A stretch of DNA of 22,632 nucleotides from Mesostigma viride (lineage: Eukaryota > Streptophyta > Mesostigmatophyceae > Mesostigmatales > Mesostigmataceae). Positions within the stretch are counted from its first letter, which is position 1. The number at the start of each line of letters is the position of its first letter. Shown here in pieces: positions 15,599 through 22,632 of the stretch. Under the pieces are notes generated by a model. The model was not told where the DNA came from and ran no database searches. It saw only the letters and a program-made list of their open reading frames with translations. Location: positions 1 to 22,632 of the forward strand of contig RPFO01000074.1 in NCBI GenBank assembly GCA_009746045.1, in the 5' to 3' direction. The position numbers and the translations under genes were made by a program.

Positions 15599-18500
15599 GT
15601 AGCGCAAGTCAATAACGTCGGGCAGATAGACAGCTTAGATAAGGACACCCCGTTGGTAGCGAATACCAGCGTGGGCGCAGAATCAGTCGTTACAGTAGAT
15701 AGTCGCACCCCGCTTGTAGCGAATACAAGTGCGGATGCATCCTTGGGCGAGACTTCTGCTCCAAACACGCAGCCGGCCACGGGTAGCGCAGCGAGCTCCG
15801 ACCAGCCTACGCGCGCAACTCCGGCTGGTACCCGCAACTTGCTCCTGTTTAGGGGAGGTCTGGCTGTACCGGGATCAGCATTAGACCCCTACCTCAAGGA
15901 CAAGACCGTCATGGACGTGCAGTTCATGGTGGACACGGGTGCGTCTACGTCGTTCATCAACGAGGCATTGGCGCGTCGCGCAGGATACGACATCCGGCCA
16001 CATGCGACAGTGGTGAATGTGACCTATTCAGATGGTCGCAAGAGCCCCTCGCCTGGTCGGGTTGATATCAAGGCTGTGATTCAAGGCATCCCTGTGGAGC
16101 TCACAGCCACGGTCGCACCGCTGGGAGCTGCCGACATCATCATCGGCATCGACTGGCTGGACGCGCAGGATGTGGACATTAGCATTCGGCGTCGCGTGGT
16201 GTGGTTCCCTGACGGTTCCTTTTGGAGCCCTGTCAGCGAATACCAAGTGCAGGGCCCCGACGTGCATAACATCACGCACGAGCGGGAAGTCACCCAGCCC
16301 CGCAACGCCTCGCAGATCCTCATGAGCCTCAAGTCACTGGAGAGTAAGCTGCGTCGAGGCAAGGAGTACTACATGTACCGTCTTGACCTCTCCAACATAG
16401 AGGTTCTCCTTAATGAGATCGGCGTGGGGTTTACACCCGAGGAGACGGAGCGTTATAACGCGGTTCTAGCGCGACGGGAGAAGCTCTTTGACGAAAGCAA
16501 GCAGGAGTTTCCCCCGCACCGCTCAGTGCTCCACCGCATCCAGGTGAAGGAGGGCTATGGTCCCACGTCCTCCCCCATGTACCGCATGGGTCCAGTTGAG
16601 CTGGTGGAGCTGAAGAAGATCTTGATGGCGCTCTTGGAGCGGGGTCTCATCGAGCCTAGCAATAGCCCCTTCTCGGCTGGTGTGCTACTGGTCCCTAAGC
16701 CTGGGGGCAAGTGGCGGCTCGTCACGGACTACCGGAAGCTCAATGCTATCACGGTAAAGTCCAAGTACCCCCTTCCGCGCATCGACGATATCTTCAACCG
16801 CGTCCAAGGAGCCACGTGCTTTACAGTCCTAGACTGCGCGGATGGCTTCTGGCAGCTTCGCATCGCCCCGGAGGATTGTCACAAGACGGCGTTCAACACG
16901 CCCTTTGGGCATTACCAGTTTCGGGTGGCCGCGATGGGTTTGTGCAATTCCCCCGCGAGCTTCCAGATGCTCATGAACGACATCCTCCGCCCTGTCATGG
17001 GAACCGCGCATCTTCCGCAGGTTTCCCGTGACCTCAAGGACCCCAACAGGGGCGTGAAGCCCCCGTGGTCCTACAAGCGCACATGCGCTCTCGCGTACCT
17101 GGACGACATCCTCGTGTACTCCAAGACTTTCGAGGATCACTTAGAGGACGTCGACACAGTGTTGCGCATTATGGAAGAGGAGCATCTTTCGGTCCGCAAG
17201 GCCAAGGTCCGCGCTGGACGCAGCGTGCCCTTTTTGGGTCACACCCTCTCTGCCGCTGGCGTCGCGACGGACCCCGCAAAGATTGCTTCCATCCAACAGT
17301 GGCCGACCCCGACCGACGTCAAGGGTGTGCGCAGCTTTTTGGGTATCGCGTCATACTACCGACGCTTTATCCCCCGCTTCGCGACAATAGCTGCCCCCAT
17401 CAACGCCCTCCTCAAGAAGGGTGTTCCCTTTGTCTGGTCGGAACCGTGCCAGCAGGCCTTCGAGGCCCTCAAGCACAGCTTGACCACAGCACCCGTGCTC
17501 GCTATCCCGGATCCGTCAAGGCCCTTTGTGGTGGCCACGGACGCGAGCAAGGTTGCGATTGGCGGCGTCCTCCTGCAGGACCAGGGTCAGGGGTTACAGC
17601 CGGTTGAGTATATCTCCCGCACCATGATCCCCGCCGAGCGTAACTACCCGGTGCATCAGCAGGAGCTTCTTGCTGTGGTCTACTGCTGTCACACTTGGCG
17701 CCATCATCTTCTCGGGGCTCAGTTTGACGTTGCGATTAGCGAGCAGGGGGACCTTGATCCCCACCGGCTGATCATCCACACGGACCATCGGCCCCTCACG
17801 CATCTGCTCGCCCAACCTAACTTGACGCCCCGTCAGGCGCGGTGGATGGAGTACTTGTCTCAGTTTGCCCCTTTCAAAATTCAGTACGTGAAGGGTGCAG
17901 AGAATGTGGTCCCGGACGCCCTTTCTCGGCGGGCGGACTACGCAGATTTTTATGAGACTATGGACGTACTTCACACCACATGTGGCTCCGCGCAGGAGCC
18001 TGGCTCGCCTTGTGGCGACCCAGGGTCGCCGCACAGTCGCTATCTGTTCCACACCGGTCGCACGACCCAGGACGACCTGTCTCCCGACTGGGAGGCCGCG
18101 CGCGAGGACGTGCGCGCCCCCGGGGAAAGGGAGGGGTCCCGGTCACGAGTGCCACTCAGCCACGTGGTACCGGCTCAGGGAATTTTTCACCTGCAGCGCA
18201 TCGGGCCCCCTACCATTTTTTCGGAGTACGTGCACCAAACCCTTGAGGAGGAGGCGGACACGTACACGATCACTTCTGTCCTGGAGACGTTGATTAGTCG
18301 GTTCACTGTCACGGAGCCCGCGGCCTTAGAGGCAATCAGGTCGCACCCCAAGCAGATGGGCAAGCTCCCGTGCAAGTTCCAGGACGGGCGACTCTATGTC
18401 ATGGTGAGGCCAGACTGCTGGCGCCTGTACGTCCCGGAGTTATGTCGAGCGGCTCTGCTCCATGAGCTCCATGACTCTCTCGCCGGTGGCCACCAAGGGA

Positions 18501-19807
18501 TCCACCGCTTGCTGCCACGGGCCAGAAAGAACTTCTATTGGCCAGGCATGCGAGAGTACATTGAGACGTACGTGCGCGAGTGTCCATCATGTCAGATCAT
18601 GAAGTCCCGCAATACGGGCTCACAGGCGGTCCCCCAGACCCTACCAGACCCGATGGGCCCTTGGGATTCCCTGATGATGGATTTTGTTGGCCCCTTCCGG
18701 AAGACCAAGAATGGCAACAGCATGATTCTGGTTTTCCTGGACCGTTTGACGCGCATGTGTCACCTGGCACCATGTCCGGCCGAACTCACGGCCGAGGCTT
18801 GCGCTAAGCTATACCTTCACCACGTGTTCAGGTACCACGGACTCAGCCGGCAATTCATATCGGACCGAGACAAGCTGTTCACGGCCCGCTTCTGGCAGGA
18901 GTTCTTTGAATGCCTGGGCACCAAGGTGTCGCTGGGGACAGCATATCACAGCTCGTCCTCCCACCTGGTGGAGAGGCTGAACCGCACAGTGCAAGAGACC
19001 ATGCGCCACTACACCGACGCGGTGGGAAGCAACTGGGAAGAGTTCTTGGGTTTGGTGGAGTTCTCCCTGAATAACGCCCCCCAGGCAGCTCATGGCTTCA
19101 CACCATTCTTCCTCAACACGGGCAGGCATCCGCTCACGCCGACTGACCTTCTCACAAGCCCAGCCTTAGCTGAAAAGTCGGTCCGGCGAGACACCCTCGA
19201 AGGGGTGGAGAGGCTGCTGGTCCAGATGCGCCAGGCCCATGACAGTGCGGTCAAGGGCTACCGGGCCGCCGCAGAGCGCTACATGGCGAGGACTGCTGGC
19301 CGCCTAGATGCGCGCACGCCGGCCATCGAGGTGGGCGACTGGGTACTGGTGGAAGGCCCCCGCCTAGGACGTTTCTCTGAGAAGGTAGAGGGTGAGCTCA
19401 AGACAAAGCTCCGTCCTATGTTCCTGGGGCCACACAAGGTTCTGGAGAAGCTTGGAGATGTGATGTTCAAGGTGGACATCCCGAGCTCCTGGAACACTTC
19501 CTCCAACTTCCATCGAGACCAGCTCAAGTTATACCACCAGAACTCCATCCAAGGTCGGCTCAACCCGCCGGCCCCTGTCGAGTACAACCCCGAGACTGGA
19601 GAACAGGAAGACGAGGTGGCCGAGATCGTGGACCACCGGGACATCAAGCGTGGGAGAGGTAGACAGCGACAGTATCGCGTACGGTGGCGTTTTGCTCAGC
19701 ATGATTACGAGGATTCGTGGCGAACCGAGAATGAGCTAGAAGGGTGTGAACGTCTGCTTCGCGAGTATAAGGCCAGCATGCCCTCCACTAGGCTACCGCG
19801 AAGGTAG
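15599..19807 (+). CDS. pol: Gypsy-2 Pol: protease, RT, RNase H, integrase, chromodomain
   Basis: The frame opens after TAA at 15596-15598 and has no early ATG. Residues below count from TTG 15653 (1384 aa). Protease DTGA is at 94-97. The RT has LVTDYRKLN, LDCADGFWQL and YLDD at 482-485. RNase H begins with VVATDASK (D630) and includes HTDHRPLTHL and VPDALSRR. Integrase has a zinc site H947, H951, C977, C980 and catalytic D1010, D1071, E1107 with exactly 35 residues between the last two. A GPY/F-like segment (FLGPHKVLEKLGD) follows, then a chromodomain at about 1320-1372 (EIVDHRDIKRGRGRQRQYRVRWR). Homology to Gypsy-1 upstream of the TTG suggests translation by +1 frameshift from gag, now blocked by the TAA. 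Confidence 0.92.
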   Translation, partial: VAQVNNVGQIDSLDKDTPLVANTSVGAESVVTVDSRTPLVANTSADASLGETSAPNTQPATGSAASSDQPTRATPAGTRNLLLFRGGLAVPGSALDPYLKDKTVMDVQFMVDTGASTSFINEALARRAGYDIRPHATVVNVTYSDGRKSPSPGRVDIKAVIQGIPVELTATVAPLGAADIIIGIDWLDAQDVDISIRRRVVWFPDGSFWSPVSEYQVQGPDVHNITHEREVTQPRNASQILMSLKSLESKLRRGKEYYMYRLDLSNIEVLLNEIGVGFTPEETERYNAVLARREKLFDESKQEFPPHRSVLHRIQVKEGYGPTSSPMYRMGPVELVELKKILMALLERGLIEPSNSPFSAGVLLVPKPGGKWRLVTDYRKLNAITVKSKYPLPRIDDIFNRVQGATCFTVLDCADGFWQLRIAPEDCHKTAFNTPFGHYQFRVAAMGLCNSPASFQMLMNDILRPVMGTAHLPQVSRDLKDPNRGVKPPWSYKRTCALAYLDDILVYSKTFEDHLEDVDTVLRIMEEEHLSVRKAKVRAGRSVPFLGHTLSAAGVATDPAKIASIQQWPTPTDVKGVRSFLGIASYYRRFIPRFATIAAPINALLKKGVPFVWSEPCQQAFEALKHSLTTAPVLAIPDPSRPFVVATDASKVAIGGVLLQDQGQGLQPVEYISRTMIPAERNYPVHQQELLAVVYCCHTWRHHLLGAQFDVAISEQGDLDPHRLIIHTDHRPLTHLLAQPNLTPRQARWMEYLSQFAPFKIQYVKGAENVVPDALSRRADYADFYETMDVLHTTCGSAQEPGSPCGDPGSPHSRYLFHTGRTTQDDLSPDWEAAREDVRAPGEREGSRSRVPLSHVVPAQGIFHLQRIGPPTIFSEYVHQTLEEEADTYTITSVLETLISRFTVTEPAALEAIRSHPKQMGKLPCKFQDGRLYVMVRPDCWRLYVPELCRAALLHELHDSLAGGHQGIHRLLPRARKNFYWPGMREYIETYVRECPSCQIMKSRNTGSQAVPQTLPDPMGPWDSLMMDFVGPFRKTKNGNSMILVFLDRLTRMCHLAPCPAELTAEACAKLYLHHVFRYHGLSRQFISDRDKLFTARFWQEFFECLGTKVSLGTAYHSSSSHLVERLNRTVQETMRHYTDAVGSNWEEFLGLVEFSLNNAPQAAHGFTPFFLNTGRHPLTPTDLLTSPALAEKSVRRDTLEGVERLLVQMRQAHDSAVKGYRAAAERYMARTAGRLDARTPAIEVGDWVLVEGPRLGRFSEKVEGELKTKLRPMFLGPHKVLEKLGDVMFKVDIPSSWNTSSNFHRDQLKLYHQNSIQGRLNPPAPVEYNPETGEQEDEVAEIVDHRDIKRGRGRQRQYRVRWRFAQHDYEDSWRTENELEGCERLLREYKASMPSTRLPRR

Positions 19808-20113
19808 TAGTGGTGGGGGCGCTATGACAACGGGCTTGATCACGTGTAGCCAGGATGCCGCGAAGGCACTTGTGTTATTCACGTCGATGTGTACGCACCA
19901 TCGTAGTAATTGGGTCGACAAGCATCCCCAACGCCATGTGCAAGCAGGGCTGACTCGGCGAACGGGCGGTTCTCTCACACCTGTGGTGACACCGATCTAG
20001 CAACAGGACGGTGATGCCGTGCGAACCATTCGGACTCAGGGCACGGGCGGAATGACGGTTCTTGTCGGGACGGGACTGACCCGGCGAACGGGCGGCTCGA
20101 CCGACCTGACTAA
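19808..20113 (+). other. Spacer between pol and ORF-C with a duplicated 23-bp motif
   Basis: No ORF of interest. CTGAC(T/C)CGGCGAACGGGCGG(T/C)TC occurs at 19950-19972 and 20076-20098, with two mismatches, 126 bp apart. CACGGGCGG at 20042 may be a degenerate relative. Confidence 0.6.
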
Positions 20114-21169
20114 GCTCGATTCCGAGGATATCGAGCGCAACCAGAAACGCCCCAAGTGGAACCGGATGCCCAGCGAGAAGTTAGACGTCGCGCATGTACG
20201 AACGAGGTGTCGGCGGGCAGCGTCTCCGTGGATTCCCAGAGTCCGCGCCGAGAAGCTCGAACTTACTCCGAGCGGGTGGCCCGCGTGGAGACGTCCCGCG
20301 CCCATCTACCAGAGAGGCGTGGCCCGATACCAGCGGTGGGCTTTATATCTCCCGCGCAGGGGTCTTTGATCGTACAGGCGGTGGCTCGACCGGCGCCATG
20401 GACGGTGGGCGCTTACGTCAGCGCGTTTCCCGGCCCACAACGAGTACGCCCCTTACGCGAGTTTCGGGGTGTTCCCGTCTACATTGAACTCCCACCACCG
20501 CCGTTCGTGGCCGTCGACAGCGCGGACTATCATCGACCGCAACCGCTGCACTTTGAGGCAGGAACTCATGCGTATGTGGAGCGAGGCTCCATGCGCGAGC
20601 TAGTCTGCTTCGACTTGCACCCAGGGAGGGCGGCCCCGCGACCCCAGGACTGCCTAGAATCGACGCCAGAGGGTTCTGGTACGCGTTACGGCCCCAAGCG
20701 GGAGCTGCCAAAATACATGGTAGATGGTAAACCTCGAAAGGTTGACTGTCCCAAGTATGCTCCGTGCGAGGGAGAGGCATTCCTCGACTGGGTTGTGCCC
20801 AACTTTGTGAGGGCTCCGGGCTTTCGCTTCAACGCTCTCCAGGTGCGCGTCGTAGTGTTGACCATGGCGGGAGGTTTCTTTGCGGAGCATGGATGTGGGG
20901 TTATTGATTGGAACGCGGGCACAATCATGTTCACGCACCCGCAATACCTGGCCGCATTCATGTCGTACTGGCCCACCGGGACGTGGGTAGACCTCGCTCA
21001 AACGCGCACCAACGTGAACGAATACCAGCTCGCATACAATGCGGATCACCTCGCTAACCCCGGGAAGATCCTCGAGGAAATTGGTGAGCAGGGTCGCCAG
21101 GTACTCCACGAGTATCGTCAACGGAAGGCGCGGTCGGGAGGGGTGGGCCCCAGCATTGGAGGAATGTGA
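20114..21169 (+). CDS. Gypsy-2 ORF-C: unrecognised protein in the env position
   Basis: A frame of about 351 codons, open from after TAA 20111-20113. There is no in-frame ATG until about residue 144 counted from a GTG at 20156. I do not recognise the family. The N-terminal third is Arg/Ser-rich. The rest looks like a folded domain with Pro-rich (IELPPPPFVAVD), Cys-containing (DCPKYAPCEGEAFLDW) and aromatic/hydrophobic (VVLTMAGGFFAEHGCGVIDW) stretches, and a charged helical end (ILEEIGEQGRQVLHEYRQRK). No signal peptide or clear membrane helix is visible, so it does not look like an envelope. A TTTATATCTCCCGCAG acceptor-like site lies at 20342-20357. It could be expressed by splicing or reinitiation. 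Confidence 0.6.
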   Translation, partial: ARFRGYRAQPETPQVEPDAQREVRRRACTNEVSAGSVSVDSQSPRREARTYSERVARVETSRAHLPERRGPIPAVGFISPAQGSLIVQAVARPAPWTVGAYVSAFPGPQRVRPLREFRGVPVYIELPPPPFVAVDSADYHRPQPLHFEAGTHAYVERGSMRELVCFDLHPGRAAPRPQDCLESTPEGSGTRYGPKRELPKYMVDGKPRKVDCPKYAPCEGEAFLDWVVPNFVRAPGFRFNALQVRVVVLTMAGGFFAEHGCGVIDWNAGTIMFTHPQYLAAFMSYWPTGTWVDLAQTRTNVNEYQLAYNADHLANPGKILEEIGEQGRQVLHEYRQRKARSGGVGPSIGGM

Positions 21170-21490
21170 GGGTCGCGACCTCCTCATGGATGGATTGCAA
21201 CGGGATTGGCGACAGCATACCATCGGCTATCAAGGAATTGTCTTTGTGTGGCAACGCCGGGGAGAATTGGCTTTACTAACCCGCTGGCGAACAGGGGTTG
21301 GGACATAGTATCCCCATGGCCGATTTTGTACTATTGTTCTCTATAGCTGACTGCCCAGCCTGGGCAATTGTCGCTTTTGTGTGTTGCTTGTTTTGCTTGC
21401 AAGAGCTTCTTTTTTTTTTGTTTGTTTGTTTGTGTGTTAATTGTCTTGTTGCGTGCGCCCCAAGCCTGGACGATATAGCTATCGTCCCCT
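21170..21490 (+). other. 3' untranslated region of Gypsy-2
   Basis: No gene. It contains a T-run and GTTT repeats at about 21408-21435. A perfect hairpin GGACGATATAGCTATCGTCC (21468-21487, 8-bp arms) lies just before the purine tract. Confidence 0.65.
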
Positions 21491-21504
21491 GGGGAAGGGA
21501 GGAG
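21491..21504 (+). other. Polypurine tract of Gypsy-2
   Basis: GGGGAAGGGAGGAG directly abuts TGTTACGG of the 3' LTR; the plus-strand primer site. Confidence 0.9.
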
Positions 21505-22141
21505 TGTTACGGCCCAGACCTTTGTATGGGCGTAACAATGCCTTCAATAAATAAGTCGAAAGTCATTTGTTATTCGTTTGGGACTTTCGATAGCTCGCTT
21601 TCATAGTCCGCCGGACTATAGGACTCAATTCGGGACTTTGTGGTGTTTATTTGGTACTTTGTGTGTTCCGGACCAGTTATTTTAGGCCTAGCCAGAAGTA
21701 GGGGATCTTCTAGGGGCCGGACCGGCCCTAGACGTCATACAGAACCTATTGGGGCTTGACGGCAGTATCTGGAAGATCGGCGCGCATGTCGGCGCGCCTG
21801 CACACCAACTTGCCAGCTTGGTAGCGCAGCTAGGTGAAATTGGTCTGTGGACGATGGACTCTCTCTCTTTGGTTTGATGATTAATGAAACGAGTGTTGAC
21901 GACTCTCTCAGACCAAGGGGCACTAATCCGGATGTCATTTGCCTCATGACATGCCGTGTTATATAGCTAGATTAATTAATCATGCTATAAGGCCTAGCTG
22001 AGGATAAACCGCTGCTCAGTTAGTCAATTTACTGCGATCTTTGCTTGCTATCGCGGTACGCGGATGCGCGGCTATGCCGGCTTATTAAATGCGCCTTATA
22101 CTAGATTAGATCTTTCGCACCGTCCGGCTCGGGACGTAACA
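21505..22141 (+). repeat. Gypsy-2 3' LTR
   Basis: 637 bp, TGTTACGG...GACGTAACA. It differs from the 5' LTR by about half a dozen substitutions or one-base indels and lacks the 214-bp block. A TATATAG element lies at 21961-21967. Confidence 0.95.
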
Positions 22142-22146
22142 TTCAC
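22142..22146. repeat. Target site duplication of Gypsy-2, right copy (TTCAC)
   Basis: Identical to 11224-11228, directly after the LTR end. Confidence 0.9.
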
Positions 22147-22632
22147 CTTTCCTTCCCATTTTGCAATGTGCCAAGTAGTTTTGAGGCATGGTGTCATGGG
22201 GTATACATATGGACATGCACTGCACATCACAGCTTTGTGGCATACTGGCAATGCCTACCTTACATGATGGATTCTGCTAGCAATGGTCACCACTCAGTCA
22301 GGCATTACATGCACCAAGTTTTTGCACACTGTTTGTACTAGTCATTCTTGAGTTGCAGGTGCAAAGATTTAAATGATGTGCCCCAGCTTGGAGAATGTTT
22401 TGGTGGTTAATGTTGTTAAAATTGTGAGTAAAAAAGCAAAAAATGGTGACAATTGCTGGCAAATGTCACCATTTCGGGCTCTGCATGATCTGAATTTTTG
22501 CTCATGACTTGTTGAGACCACGCGTCAGGTGCTGGCATGATGGCAATAAGTTTTGGTGGCATTCTGACATTATTTGGGTTAAATATTGATTTCAAATGGC
22601 CATGAATGACAAATGCTAGCAAAATTTTGCTA
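22147..22632. other. Right flank: noncoding DNA with short inverted and dispersed repeats
   Basis: No gene is supported. An inverted repeat with 11-bp perfect arms (AAATGGTGACA / TGTCACCATTT, 12-nt loop) lies at 22441-22474. The palindrome TAGCAAAATTTTGCTA is at 22617-22632, touching the window end. The motif TGCT(A/G)GCAA recurs near 22275, 22454 and 22614. It may be part of a MITE or other repeat. Confidence 0.55.

Larger units (their letters stand above)
11229..22141 (+). mobile_element. Gypsy-2: complete Ty3/gypsy chromovirus with two accessory ORFs
   Basis: A 10.9-kb element bounded by LTRs 11229-12079 and 21505-22141 with a perfect 5-bp target duplication. Order: LTR, primer site, 0.7-kb leader, ORF-A (hybrid-binding domain), gag, pol (protease, RT, RNase H, integrase, chromodomain), ORF-C, purine tract, LTR. 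LTR divergence is about 1% outside one 214-bp block, so insertion was recent. The long ORFs are open. One TAA between gag and pol is the only likely lesion. Confidence 0.93.

Noticed and set aside
20114-21169. Envelope glycoprotein
   Set aside because: No signal peptide, no convincing membrane helix and no glycoprotein cysteine pattern; position alone is not enough.
20654-21223. 189-codon minus-strand frame
   Set aside because: Shadow of ORF-C; its composition is not protein-like and it has no partner elsewhere.
1-22632. CRISPR array, rRNA or bacterial operon structure
   Set aside because: No regular repeat-spacer pattern or rRNA motif; LTR retrotransposon signals dominate and indicate a eukaryotic genome.

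Overview
The window is repeat-rich eukaryotic nuclear DNA. It holds three LTR retrotransposons and no recognisable host gene. Plant/alga-type Copia and chromodomain Ty3/gypsy elements, a tRNA-Met-like primer site and TATA/AATAAA-bearing LTRs suggest a streptophyte, green alga or similar photosynthetic lineage. The species cannot be named from the sequence.

Layout. (1) Positions 1-4825 (+) hold a non-autonomous Ty1/Copia element. Its 5' LTR is cut by the window edge (about 34 bp missing) and its 3' LTR is complete. One ORF carries shortened Gag, a zinc knuckle, protease and a pre-integrase segment, then an unusual hydrophobic plus Arg-rich tail. Integrase and reverse transcriptase are absent. 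(2) Positions 4826-10676 (-) are the 5' part of a Ty3/gypsy element (here Gypsy-1): LTR, primer site, leader, a small accessory ORF, gag and pol. The Copia element sits directly after codon GPP in its pol, so the rest of Gypsy-1 must lie left of the window. Gag and pol each carry one frameshift. (3) Positions 10677-11223 are low-complexity GT-rich flank. (4) Positions 11229-22141 (+) are a complete related Ty3/gypsy chromovirus (here Gypsy-2; 10.9 kb) with a perfect 5-bp target duplication TTCAC. Its two LTRs differ at about half a dozen sites over 637 bp, apart from a 214-bp block present only in the 5' LTR. (5) Positions 22147-22632 are flank with short inverted repeats.

The most interesting system is the gene order shared by the two gypsy elements. 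A small ORF ahead of gag encodes a protein with the RNase H1 N-terminal hybrid-binding / Cauli_VI-type fold signature. It is followed by a pyrimidine-rich tract, gag, and pol in the +1 frame. Gypsy-2 also has a fourth, unrecognised ORF after pol. Pol and the fourth ORF both lack an early AUG, so the elements look polycistronic. In caulimoviruses a protein containing this domain promotes reinitiation on polycistronic RNA, so a parallel role is a testable inference. Role assignments for the accessory ORFs are inference; the motifs and boundaries were read directly from the sequence.
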